From: Paraburkholderia nodosa DSM 21604
GTDB taxonomy: Bacteria; Pseudomonadota; Gammaproteobacteria; Burkholderiales; Burkholderiaceae
NCBI RefSeq assembly: GCF_000519185.1
Contig: NZ_JAFA01000047.1
Coordinates: forward strand, 1 to 64,000
Direction: 5' to 3'
DNA length: 64,000 nt
The notes beneath the pieces were generated by a model, which was not told the origin of the DNA, did not search any database, and worked only from the letters and a program-made list of their open reading frames with translations. A program made the position numbers and the translations under genes. Below, piece by piece: positions 43,621-52,345 of this stretch. Every line of letters starts with the position of its first letter. The stretch's first letter is position 1.

Positions 43621-44784
43621 ATGCAAACCACGCAACAAGATTCGTTTCAGGACATCCGCGAAGCCGTGCGCGATCTGTGCCAGCAGTTCTCCGGTGAATA
43701 TTTCCGCAAGATCGACGAGGCGCGCGGCTATCCCGAGGAATTCGTCGATGCGCTCACGAAAGCGGGCTGGCTCGCTGCGTTGATTCCTCAGGAGTACGGC
43801 GGATCGGGTCTGGGCCTGACCGAGGCCTCGGTCATCATGGAAGAGATCAACCGCTCGGGCGGCAACTCGGGCGTTTGCCACGGCCAGATGTACAACATGG
43901 GCACGCTGCTGCGCCACGGCTCGGCCGAGCAAAAGCGCAAGTACCTGCCGAAGATCGCGAGCGGCGAACTGCGCTTGCAATCGATGGGCGTGACCGAGCC
44001 CACCACCGGCACCGATACCACCAAGATCAAGACCACCGCGGTGCGCAAGGGCGACCGCTACGTGATCAACGGCCAAAAGGTGTGGATTTCGCGCGTGCAG
44101 CATTCGGACCTCATGATCCTGCTTGCGCGCACCACGCCGCTCGCCGACGTGAAGAAGAAGTCCGAAGGCATGTCGATTTTCGTGGTGGACTTGCGCGAGG
44201 CGATCGGCAACGGCCTCACCGTGCAGCCGATTCTCAACATGGTCAATCACGAGACCAACGAACTCTTCTTCGACAACCTCGAAATTCCGGCGGAAAACCT
44301 GATCGGCGAGGAGGGGATGGGCTTCAAGTACATCCTCGACGGCCTGAACGCCGAGCGCACGCTCATCGCGGCCGAATGTATCGGCGACGGCTACTGGTTC
44401 ATCGACAAGGTGAGCGCCTACGCCAAGGAGCGCATCGTGTTCGGGCGGCCGATCGGCCAGAACCAGGGCGTGCAGTTCCCCATTGCGCGCGCGTTCGTCA
44501 ACGTCGAAGCCGCGAGCCTGATGCGCTTCGAGGCCGCACGCCGATTCGACGCGCACGAGGCCTGCGGCGCGCAGGCCAACATGGCGAAGTTGCTCGCCGC
44601 CGACGCTTCCTGGGAAGCCGCGAATGCATGCCTGCAATTCCACGGCGGCTTTGGGTTCGCCTGCGAGTACGATGTGGAGCGCAAGTTCCGCGAGACGCGC
44701 CTCTACCAGGTCGCGCCGATCTCGACCAACCTGATCCTGTCGTACGTGGCGGAGCATGTGCTCGGCCTGCCGCGTTCGTTCTGA
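43621..44784 (+). CDS. acyl-CoA dehydrogenase with catalytic Glu at the isovaleryl-type position
   Basis: This 387-residue FAD dehydrogenase has the motif SMGVTEPTTGTDTTK. The C-terminal base seen in most family members (YEGT) is replaced by LYQVAPISTN, with no Glu. A Glu is instead present in GLNAERTLIA (E245), where isovaleryl-CoA and long-chain dehydrogenases keep theirs. So it is probably active, with a different substrate class from the dehydrogenase at 31867. An acyl-CoA dehydrogenase is also part of the Pseudomonas itaconate cluster. Electrons would pass to the ETF encoded nearby. Confidence 0.9.
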   Translation: MQTTQQDSFQDIREAVRDLCQQFSGEYFRKIDEARGYPEEFVDALTKAGWLAALIPQEYGGSGLGLTEASVIMEEINRSGGNSGVCHGQMYNMGTLLRHGSAEQKRKYLPKIASGELRLQSMGVTEPTTGTDTTKIKTTAVRKGDRYVINGQKVWISRVQHSDLMILLARTTPLADVKKKSEGMSIFVVDLREAIGNGLTVQPILNMVNHETNELFFDNLEIPAENLIGEEGMGFKYILDGLNAERTLIAAECIGDGYWFIDKVSAYAKERIVFGRPIGQNQGVQFPIARAFVNVEAASLMRFEAARRFDAHEACGAQANMAKLLAADASWEAANACLQFHGGFGFACEYDVERKFRETRLYQVAPISTNLILSYVAEHVLGLPRSF

Positions 44785-44799
44785 CCGGAGGCGCGCGCC

Positions 44800-45978
44800 A
44801 TGAGACCACTCGACGGCATCAAGGTCGTCACGCTCGAACACGCGATCGCCGCGCCCTTCTGCACGCGCCAGCTTGCCGATCTCGGCGCGCGCGTCATCAA
44901 GATCGAGCGGCCGGGCGTCGGGGACTTCGCGCGCGGCTATGACGAACGCGTGCATGGACTCGCATCGCACTTCGTGTGGACGAACCGCTCGAAGGAAAGC
45001 CTTTCGCTCGACGTCAAGCACAACGAGGCCGCGCCGATCCTCGACGCGCTGCTCGCCGACGCCGACGTGCTCGTGCAGAATCTCGCGCCAGGCGCTGCGG
45101 CTCGACTCGGGCTGAGCTACGAAGCGCTGAGCGAGCGCTACCCGAAGCTGATCGTGTGCGATATCTCCGGCTACGGCGACGACGGTCCTTACCGCGAGCG
45201 CAAGGCTTACGACCTGCTGATCCAGAGCGAATCTGGCTTTCTCTCCATCACGGGGTCACCCGGCGAGCCCGCGAAGGCGGGCTGCTCGATCGCCGACATC
45301 GCCGCAGGCATGTATGCCTACTCGAACATCCTCAGTGCGTTGCTGATGCGCGGCCGCACCGGACGCGGCTGCTGCATCGACGTTTCGATGCTGGAGAGCA
45401 TGGTGGAGTGGATGGGCTATCCGCTCTACTACGCAATCGACGGGCAAACGCCGCCGCCGCTCGCAGGCGCCTCGCACGCGACGATCTATCCGTATGGGCC
45501 GTTTCCCGCCGGCGACGGCAAGTCGGTGATGCTCGGCTTGCAGAACGATCGCGAATGGAAGCTCTTTTGCGAACACGTGCTGTTGCAGCCGGAACTTGCT
45601 ACCGATGAACGCTTTGCGGCGAACTCCCAGCGTTCCGCGCGCCGTGCGGAACTGCGCGAGCTGATCGTCGAGGCGTTTTCGAAGCTGACTGCGGCACAGG
45701 TCATCGAACGGCTCGACCGCGCCGGCATTGCCAACGCCCAGATGAACACGATGGCCGATGTGTGGGCGCATCCGCAACTGCAGGCGCGCGAGCGCTGGCG
45801 CGAGGTGCAGACCTCGGTGGGGACCGTTCCGGCGCTGTTGCCGCCGGGCGCACCTTCCGCATTCGATGCGCGCATGGATGCGGTGCCCGCGCTCGGTCAG
45901 CATACCGAATCCATCTTGCGTGAGCTTGGCTATGACGCGACGCGCATCGGTGCGCTGCGCGAAGCCGGGGCCATCTGA
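44800..45978 (+). CDS. CaiB/BaiF family CoA-transferase, itaconate CoA-transferase-like
   Basis: This 392-residue class III CoA-transferase begins with the family start PLDGIKVVTLEHAIAAPF and DLGARVIKIERP. The likely catalytic Asp is D166 in CSIADIAAGMYAYS, aligned with Asp169 of formyl-CoA transferase. In Pseudomonas aeruginosa a homologous gene in a cluster of the same content transfers CoA from succinyl-CoA to itaconate. It starts 15 bp after the dehydrogenase with CGGAGG upstream. Confidence 0.88.
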   Translation: MRPLDGIKVVTLEHAIAAPFCTRQLADLGARVIKIERPGVGDFARGYDERVHGLASHFVWTNRSKESLSLDVKHNEAAPILDALLADADVLVQNLAPGAAARLGLSYEALSERYPKLIVCDISGYGDDGPYRERKAYDLLIQSESGFLSITGSPGEPAKAGCSIADIAAGMYAYSNILSALLMRGRTGRGCCIDVSMLESMVEWMGYPLYYAIDGQTPPPLAGASHATIYPYGPFPAGDGKSVMLGLQNDREWKLFCEHVLLQPELATDERFAANSQRSARRAELRELIVEAFSKLTAAQVIERLDRAGIANAQMNTMADVWAHPQLQARERWREVQTSVGTVPALLPPGAPSAFDARMDAVPALGQHTESILRELGYDATRIGALREAGAI

Positions 45979-46023
45979 TCGCGCCTGGCGCCTCGCAAAC
46001 CGACTTCACTGAACTACGCTGCC

Positions 46024-47403
46024 ATGACAGACCATCCAAGCCGCGCACTCGCGGCGTTTGCCTCGCAACTGCGCTTCGATTCGATCCCGACTCACGTGGT
46101 CGAGCGCACCGTCAATCTCTATGTGGACTGGCTCGGCTCCGCGCTGGGCGGCAAGGGCGCGCGCCCGGTCGAAACCATTGCGCGCTTCGCCCGCACCGCC
46201 CGCGGCGCGCCCGATGCCCAAGGCTGGTGCGACGTCATCATCGATCGCACGCGCACCACGGTGTATTTCGCCGCCATGACCAACGGCGCCGCTTCGCATT
46301 TCGTCGAGCAGGACGACGTGCACAACGGCTCGGTGCTGCATCCGGCCACCGTCGTGTTTCCGGTGACGCTGGCGCTCGCGCAGGCGCTGGGCGCCTCGGG
46401 GCAGGAGTTCATCGCCGCCTCGGTGGCGGGTTATGAGGTGGGCATCCGCGTCGGCGAATTCATGGGTCGTTCGCACTACAAGATATTTCACACCACGGGC
46501 ACCGTGGGCACGGTCGCGGCTGCGGCCGCGGCGGGCCGTCTGCTCAAGCTCACGCCCGAGCAGATGCTCGACGCGTTCGGATCGGCAGGCACGCAGGCGA
46601 GCGGCTTGTGGGAGTTCCTGCGTGACGCGGCGGATTCGAAGCAACTGCACACGGCCATGGCGGCTGCGAACGGCCTGATGGCCGCCCAGCTCGCAGCGGA
46701 CGGCTTTCGTGGCGCGCAGCGCATTCTCGAAGGCGCACAGGGCATGGCGGCCGGCATGTCGAGCGACGCCGATCCCGCAAAGCTGGTCGATCGCCTGGGC
46801 GAGCGTTGGGCCACGGTCGAAACGTCGTTCAAGTATCACGCGGCGTGCCGTCACACGCATCCGGCCGCCGACGCGCTGCTGTCCGTGATCGACGCGCACC
46901 GCCTGAATCCCGACGATATCGCGAGCGTGACGGCGCATGTGCATCAAGGCGCCATCGACGTGCTTGGCAGCGTGGTCGTGCCGGGCACCGTTCATCAGGC
47001 GAAATTCAACATGGGGACGGTGCTGGGCCTGGTCGCATACCGCGGCTATGCGGGCGTGAACGAATTCGAGCGCGACTACTCGGCGGACGATATCGCCGCG
47101 TTTCGCGAACGCGTGACGATGGCGCTCGACGAAGAAGTGGACCGCGCGTATCCCGCGCGCTGGATCGGCAAGGTGAGCGTGACGACGCGCGACGGCCGCA
47201 CGTTGCAGGGCCGCGTGGACGAGCCGAAGGGCGACCCGGGCAATACGCTCTCGCGCGAGGAGATCGCAGCGAAGTTCGTGCGACTCGCGGCATTCTCGGG
47301 CGCCGCGAGCGAAAGCGAAGCGCAGCGCTTGCTCGACGCGGCGTGGGGCATTGCCGAGGCGCAGCGCGTGAGCACGCTGTTCAGCGAAGGGGCGAGCATA
47401 TGA
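46024..47403 (+). CDS. MmgE/PrpD family protein
   Basis: This 459-residue protein belongs to the 2-methylcitrate dehydratase (PrpD) and cis-aconitate decarboxylase family. AAMTNGAASHFVEQDDVHNGSVLHPATVV carries the conserved HxxDxDD-like acidic segment in variant form (EQDDVHNG), and SFKYHAACRHTHPAADA the basic catalytic loop. It could dehydrate a tricarboxylate or interconvert C5 dicarboxylates. A gene of this family is also in the Pseudomonas itaconate cluster. Its stop overlaps the next start (ATGA). Confidence 0.88.
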   Translation: MTDHPSRALAAFASQLRFDSIPTHVVERTVNLYVDWLGSALGGKGARPVETIARFARTARGAPDAQGWCDVIIDRTRTTVYFAAMTNGAASHFVEQDDVHNGSVLHPATVVFPVTLALAQALGASGQEFIAASVAGYEVGIRVGEFMGRSHYKIFHTTGTVGTVAAAAAAGRLLKLTPEQMLDAFGSAGTQASGLWEFLRDAADSKQLHTAMAAANGLMAAQLAADGFRGAQRILEGAQGMAAGMSSDADPAKLVDRLGERWATVETSFKYHAACRHTHPAADALLSVIDAHRLNPDDIASVTAHVHQGAIDVLGSVVVPGTVHQAKFNMGTVLGLVAYRGYAGVNEFERDYSADDIAAFRERVTMALDEEVDRAYPARWIGKVSVTTRDGRTLQGRVDEPKGDPGNTLSREEIAAKFVRLAAFSGAASESEAQRLLDAAWGIAEAQRVSTLFSEGASI

Positions 47404-48203
47404 GCGCCGCGCTTTCCCGCTCGTATCTCTTCGTGCCGGGCAACCGGCCCGAGCGCTTCGAGAAGGCGCGCGGCGCAGGGGCGGACGCCGTGATCGTCGA
47501 TCTGGAGGATGCAGTTGTGCCGGCCGAAAAGGGCGCGGCGCGCGACGCTGTGCTTGCGGCGCTGGACGCCGCGCGCCCCGTGTGGGTGCGCGTGAACGGC
47601 ACCGACACGCCCTGGTTCGCCGATGACGCCGCCGCACTCGCGGGACATGCAGGCGTGGCCGGCATCATGCTGCCGAAGGCGGAAAGCGCGGAGCAGGTCG
47701 CGGCGGTGCGTTCAGGCGCGCACGGCACGCTGCACGTGTTGCCGATCGTGGAAACCGCGCGCGGCATCGCGGGCCTGAATGCGCTGTGTGGCGCGCAAGG
47801 CGTGCTGCGCGTGGCGTTCGGCACGCTCGATTTTCAGGTCGATATGGGCATCGACGGCGACGGCGAGGAACTCGACGTGTTTCGCTCGCAGATCGTGCTG
47901 GCCTCGCGGCTTGCGGGCATTGCGGCGCCCGTGGACGGCGTTTCGACCGTCTTCGACGATGCCGACGGGCTCGAGCGTGAAGCGCGCCGCGGGCGGCGCT
48001 TCGGCTACGGCGGCAAGCTATGCATTCATCCGAAGCAGATCGAGCCCGTGCATCGCGCCTACGCATGGACCGAGGCGGAGCGCGCATGGGCGCAGCGCGT
48101 GCTCGATGCAGTGCAGGCGAGTGGCGGGGCGGCAGTGGCGCTCGACGGCAAAATGGTGGACATGCCGGTGATCCTCAAGGCGCGGCGCATTCTGGGTGGT
48201 TGA
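47400..48203 (+). CDS. CitE-family lyase, citramalyl-CoA lyase-like
   Basis: This 267-residue TIM-barrel lyase begins RSYLFVPGNRPERFEKA and has IVDLEDAV for the metal, the Arg of VRVNGTDT, LPIVETARG with the metal-binding Glu, and GGKLCIHPKQ. It would split (S)-citramalyl-CoA to pyruvate and acetyl-CoA, the last step of itaconate breakdown; malyl-CoA or related esters are alternatives. It is the last gene before the terminator. Confidence 0.9.
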   Translation: MSAALSRSYLFVPGNRPERFEKARGAGADAVIVDLEDAVVPAEKGAARDAVLAALDAARPVWVRVNGTDTPWFADDAAALAGHAGVAGIMLPKAESAEQVAAVRSGAHGTLHVLPIVETARGIAGLNALCGAQGVLRVAFGTLDFQVDMGIDGDGEELDVFRSQIVLASRLAGIAAPVDGVSTVFDDADGLEREARRGRRFGYGGKLCIHPKQIEPVHRAYAWTEAERAWAQRVLDAVQASGGAAVALDGKMVDMPVILKARRILGG

Positions 48204-48244
48204 ACGCTAGCCGATGTCGTTGAAACTGCTGCGATGAAGTCGAT

Positions 48245-48287
48245 AACGAAAGGCGCCTTTGTTTTCACAAAGGCGCCTTTCGTTTTT
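48245..48287 (+). terminator. strong intrinsic terminator closing the catabolic island
   Basis: A 17-bp perfect stem (48245-48261 with 48268-48284) around a TTTTCA-type loop is followed by a T-run. It ends the plus-strand run and lies just before the convergent etfA stop. Confidence 0.92.
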
Positions 48288-48308
48288 GCTGCTAGCCAGC
48301 GGACGGAC

Positions 48309-49244
48309 TTAGCCGATTGCGCCAGCGAGTTCGGGCACGGCCGTGAACAGGTCGCCCACGAGGCCGTAGTCGGCGACGCTGAAGATCGGCGCTTCTTCGT
48401 CCTTGTTGATCGCGACGATGACCTTCGAGTCCTTCATGCCCGCAAGGTGCTGGATCGCACCGGAGATGCCGACCGCCACGTACAGCTGCGGCGCGACGAT
48501 CTTGCCGGTCTGACCGACCTGATAGTCGTTCGGCACATAGCCAGCATCGACGGCTGCGCGCGAGGCGCCGAGTGCGGCGTTGAGCTTGTCCGCGAGCGGC
48601 TCCAGAACCCTCGTATAGTTCTCCCCGCTGCCCAGGCCCCGGCCGCCCGAGACGATGATCTTCGCGCTCGTGAGTTCCGGACGGTCGAGCTTCGTGACTT
48701 CGCGGCTCACGAATTGTGAAAGACCGCTGTCTGCTGCGACTTCGATCTTCTCGATCGCCGCGTTGCCGCCAGCGGCTGCGACTGCATCGAACGCCGTCGT
48801 ACGCACAGTGATGACCTTGATCGCATCTTGAGATTGCACCGTCGCGATCGCATTGCCCGCGTAGATCGGACGCTCGAAAGTGTCCGCGCTGTGCACGGCG
48901 GTGATGTCGCTGATCTGGGCGACGTCGAGCTTCGCGGCAACGCGCGGCGCGACGTTCTTGCCCGCTGCCGTTGCGGGCGCAAGGATGTGCGAGTAGTGCT
49001 TCGCGATGCCCAGCACCGTTGCTTCTACGTTCTCGGCAAGACCCTGCTCAAGTTGGGGCGCGTCGGCGAGCAGTACCTTGGCAACGCCTGCGATCTTCGC
49101 GGCTGCATCCGCTGCGGCCTGGGCGTTGTGGCCCGCGACCAGCACGTGCACGCCGCCGCCGATTTTCTGTGCTGCGGCGACCGCGTTCAACGTTGCAGCC
49201 TTGATCGACTGATTGTCGTGTTCGGCAATAACCAGATTCGTCAT
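48309..49244 (-). CDS. etfA: electron transfer flavoprotein subunit alpha
   Basis: This is the 311-residue alpha subunit of ETF, which takes electrons from acyl-CoA dehydrogenases and passes them to ETF-quinone oxidoreductase. The C-terminal FAD-binding part has SGGRGLGSGENY, GYVPNDYQVGQTGKIV and YVAVGISGAIQH. The start is the ATG at 49244 with GGGAG upstream; a TTG six bases earlier is less likely. The gene follows etfB by 15 bp. Confidence 0.96.
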   Translation of the reverse strand: MTNLVIAEHDNQSIKAATLNAVAAAQKIGGGVHVLVAGHNAQAAADAAAKIAGVAKVLLADAPQLEQGLAENVEATVLGIAKHYSHILAPATAAGKNVAPRVAAKLDVAQISDITAVHSADTFERPIYAGNAIATVQSQDAIKVITVRTTAFDAVAAAGGNAAIEKIEVAADSGLSQFVSREVTKLDRPELTSAKIIVSGGRGLGSGENYTRVLEPLADKLNAALGASRAAVDAGYVPNDYQVGQTGKIVAPQLYVAVGISGAIQHLAGMKDSKVIVAINKDEEAPIFSVADYGLVGDLFTAVPELAGAIG

Positions 49245-49259
49245 TTTCAAATCGCTCCC

Positions 49260-50009
49260 TTACAGCACCTTGGCTTCGGTTTTCAGCTTCTCGATCAGCG
49301 CGGCAACGTCCGGCACCTTCACGCCTGCCGAACGCTTCGGCGGCTCGGCAACTTTCAGCGTCTTCAGGCGGGGCGCGACGTCGACACCCAGATCAGAAGG
49401 CTGGATCGTCTCCAGCGGCTTCTTCTTCGCCTTCATGATGTTCGGGAGCGTGACGTAGCGCGGTTCGTTCAGGCGCAGATCGGTCGTCACAACGGCGGGC
49501 AGTTTCAACGACAGCGTTTCCGCGCCGCCATCCACTTCGCGCGAAACCGTGGCCTTGCCGTCTGCTACGACGACCTTCGAAGCAAACGTGGCTTGCGGCA
49601 GATTCGCCAGCGCAGCGAGCATCTGCCCAGTCTGATTCGAATCGTCGTCGATGGCCTGCTTGCCGAGAATGACCAGCGACGGCTGTTCCTTGTCGACCAG
49701 CGCTTTCAAAAGCTTCGCCACCGCGAGCGGCTGCAGATCGTCGTTCGACTCGATCAGCACGGCGCGATCCGCACCGATGGCCAGCGCCGTGCGCAGCGTT
49801 TCCTGGGCCTGCGAGACACCGCACGAAACGGCGATGACCTCGGTCGCCACGCCGGCTTCCTTCAGACGCACTGCTTCTTCAACGGCAATTTCATCGAACG
49901 GGTTCATCGAAAACTTCACGTTGGCGATATCCACTCCCGTGCCATCCGACTTCACCCGGACCTTCACGTTGTAATCGACCACGCGCTTGACGGGCACCAG
50001 AATTTTCAA
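49260..50009 (-). CDS. etfB: electron transfer flavoprotein subunit beta
   Basis: This 249-residue subunit binds AMP and forms ETF with EtfA. KILVPVKRVVDYNVKV is the family start, and the recognition loop KAKKKPLE with the preceding LRLNEPRYVTLPNIM is intact. The start is TTG at 50009 with GAGGAG just upstream; upstream in-frame codons to 50033 are unlikely. It is the first gene of etfBA and converges on the catabolic island, which has two acyl-CoA dehydrogenases; it may serve general fatty acid use too. Confidence 0.95.
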   Translation of the reverse strand: MKILVPVKRVVDYNVKVRVKSDGTGVDIANVKFSMNPFDEIAVEEAVRLKEAGVATEVIAVSCGVSQAQETLRTALAIGADRAVLIESNDDLQPLAVAKLLKALVDKEQPSLVILGKQAIDDDSNQTGQMLAALANLPQATFASKVVVADGKATVSREVDGGAETLSLKLPAVVTTDLRLNEPRYVTLPNIMKAKKKPLETIQPSDLGVDVAPRLKTLKVAEPPKRSAGVKVPDVAALIEKLKTEAKVL

Positions 50010-50233
50010 GCTCTTTCTCCTCGATAGGGGCAATGCTTTCGTCGCTGACGAAGACCTTCGTCACTGTGACAGACGCGTGGGCTGCGCGGAATTCAGCTTT
50101 GCGGAAGGCGCGCTTCGAGCGCGCTAAAGCGGCGCCGCGCAACCTGCATGGGCGCGAAGCGTCGCACGAATGCGGCGCGCGCCGCAATCGTCCGTTCGAA
50201 CGAAGCGGCGCGCGTGCCAGCGGGAGGGGAGGG
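50010..50233 (-). promoter_or_regulatory. etfBA promoter region with two palindromes
   Basis: This gap of 224 bp holds TTCGTC-GCT-GACGAA at 50038-50052, 29 bp before the etfB start and so a possible operator, GTCAC-T-GTGAC a little further upstream, and a 16-bp perfect palindrome tgcggcgcgcgccgca at 50171-50186. No regulator can be named. Confidence 0.5.
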
Positions 50234-51226
50234 TCAGTTCTTCTTGTCGCGCGCGAAGCGCAGTGCGAAGCGCACGAGCCGCGGCATGGTTTCGGGCCGC
50301 AGCAGACGCTTGTCGTAGCCCGCAAAGCGCCGCTCGTTTTCGGCGAGACACAGGCGCATGAGTTCCGGCACGCTGATGTCCACGTCCGTCACCTGTTGCG
50401 CGCCGTTCATCGTGAAGTTGTTGTCGTGCCGGTGTTGGTTGCCCTCGGCATCCATGGCGCGCGCGAGTCCAATGCGTTCCCACACCAGAAAAGCCCAGAC
50501 GCCGGCCACCTTCAGCTCGAAGCGAATGCGTTGCCACCCGTTGAGCCGGGCGCGGTGCCAGGCCACCCAGTTCGCGAACAGCAGGATATGGCGGCATTCT
50601 TCCTGCATGACGGGCTCGAACGTGTCGATCAGTTCGGGCGGAAAGAGGCCCGAGCGATGCGCCACTTCGAAGAGGCCGAACGCGAAGAAGCTGTCCACGC
50701 ATTCGCTGTAGCCCGTCACGAGGTAAGCCCATTCGGCGTCCTTGGGGTACACGTAGGGCGGTTCGCTCGCGAGCTTGATGCCGTACGCCGCCACCATGCG
50801 CGAGAGGACTTCCTTGTGGCGGTTCTCCTCCCACGCGTTCAATGCGAGCGCATCGCGCATCACGGCGTCGTCGAGCGAGGCGGCATAGGCGGCCATGCGC
50901 AGGCGCGCGCGGCCTTCCGTTTGCACGGCAATGTCCCAGATGGGCAGATCGGTAATGCGCTTGAGCGCCGCGGGTTCGAGCTGCGGCCAATCGAGTACCG
51001 AGGGCCGGTAAGGATTGAAGGTCTCGCGGAACATGCGGCACATCTCGTCGCGATGAACGTCGGAGCCGGGCGTGAGCGCACCGGCGACACGGCTCGTCCA
51101 GTGGCGAGTGTTGCGCTCGGCGGCGTCGAGCGTCTCGCGGTCCGGGCGCTCGACGGGCAACGCCGGCGCGTCGAAGCCGGGAATCAGTTGCGACGCATCG
51201 AAGGCGTCGAGTATCAGATCGTCCAT
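50234..51226 (-). CDS. diiron ferritin-like domain protein
   Basis: This is a 330-residue helical protein of the ferritin-like superfamily. Metal-ligand patterns are NAWEENRHKEVL and EPVMQEECRHILLF, each with E-x-x-H or E-E-x-R-H spacing, so a carboxylate-bridged diiron site is likely. Function is unknown; members are often labelled only as ferritin-like. The start at 51226 (MDDLILDAFDAS) is chosen because a longer in-frame version to 51373 is basic and low-complexity. Confidence 0.85.
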   Translation of the reverse strand: MDDLILDAFDASQLIPGFDAPALPVERPDRETLDAAERNTRHWTSRVAGALTPGSDVHRDEMCRMFRETFNPYRPSVLDWPQLEPAALKRITDLPIWDIAVQTEGRARLRMAAYAASLDDAVMRDALALNAWEENRHKEVLSRMVAAYGIKLASEPPYVYPKDAEWAYLVTGYSECVDSFFAFGLFEVAHRSGLFPPELIDTFEPVMQEECRHILLFANWVAWHRARLNGWQRIRFELKVAGVWAFLVWERIGLARAMDAEGNQHRHDNNFTMNGAQQVTDVDISVPELMRLCLAENERRFAGYDKRLLRPETMPRLVRFALRFARDKKN

Positions 51227-51584
51227 CTCGCTGTTCGCTTGCTGGTGGCTAACGCAGGCGGTTTTTTCACGGATCGCGTGCCGTGGCGAAAGGGGCCTGC
51301 CAGGCGCCTTCGATCGGTGTCGCTGTGCGGATACGCCGTGCTGCAGGAGCGTTCGCCCTGGTCGCAAGAGCATACTTCGAACTCGCGCCAGACGCGACGA
51401 GCATGGCGTTACATCGAATCGTTAGCTATCCTCCCTACGTCGCGCCTGAACGAACAGGACTTCAATATCCAGTACGTCTCGTTCGGTGCAATAGTGACCC
51501 GGTCCGTATCGAATCGATGAACAATCGCGGCGCGGACGGGCGGGCCTGAGCGTTGAGGAGCCGGACGAATGTGTGCTGCACACT

Positions 51585-52202
51585 TCAGCGCAATTGCGCA
51601 AAGGCGATCAACAGCACCATGCCGCCGATGGCGCCGTCGAGCACGCGCCATGCACCCGCACGCCGGAACAGCGGCGCGAGCGCACGCGCGCCGTAGCCTA
51701 GCGCGACGAACCACACCGCGCTCACCGACATCGCGCCGATCGCGAAGGCGAGGCGGCTGCCCTGCGGTTCTCGCGCGCCGGCCGTGCCGATCAGCAGGAA
51801 GGTGTCGAGATACACGTGCGGATTGAGCCAGGTGAACGCGAGCGTCATGAGGATGATCGGCCACGCGCGCTGCTCAGGCGCATCCGCCGCGGCCTGGCTC
51901 TCCAGCACCGCGTGCGAAGGACGCACCGCACGGCGCAGCGCGCCGATGCCGAACCACACGAGCCACGCGAGCCCCACGTACAGCACGATGTGCACGAAGG
52001 TCGGATAGCGTTCGACGAGCGCCGAGGCGCCGCCCACCCCCGCGCCGATCAGCACGAAGTCGGACAGCGCGCAGAGCAGGACGATCTTGCCGACGTGCGA
52101 GCGCAGGATGCCCTGACGCAGCACGAACGCATTCTGTGCGCCGATCGTGACGATGAGCGAGGCGCAGAGCGCCGCGCCGTGAGTGAAAGCGAGCCAGTTC
52201 AT
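51585..52202 (-). CDS. argO: LysE/ArgO family amino acid exporter
   Basis: This is a 205-residue exporter of basic amino acids with about six helices. TIGAQNAFVLRQGI is the signature of the LysE/ArgO branch, and TLAFTWLNPHVYLDTFLLIG the second half-motif. The divergent neighbour is ArgP, its usual activator, which strongly supports arginine or lysine as substrate. The start at 52202 gives the normal length. Confidence 0.94.
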   Translation of the reverse strand: MNWLAFTHGAALCASLIVTIGAQNAFVLRQGILRSHVGKIVLLCALSDFVLIGAGVGGASALVERYPTFVHIVLYVGLAWLVWFGIGALRRAVRPSHAVLESQAAADAPEQRAWPIILMTLAFTWLNPHVYLDTFLLIGTAGAREPQGSRLAFAIGAMSVSAVWFVALGYGARALAPLFRRAGAWRVLDGAIGGMVLLIAFAQLR

Positions 52203-52345
52203 GACGGTTGCGGACAAAGTAGGAACGCGGGCGGCGCGGTGCGCGGCGCCTGCGGTCATTGGACATCGACAGGGAATGGCGCTAGTCTGCCGCCAGGAGC
52301 CGCATAAGCAAAGCTCATTTTCATTAACCGGATTAAGGAACGCTA

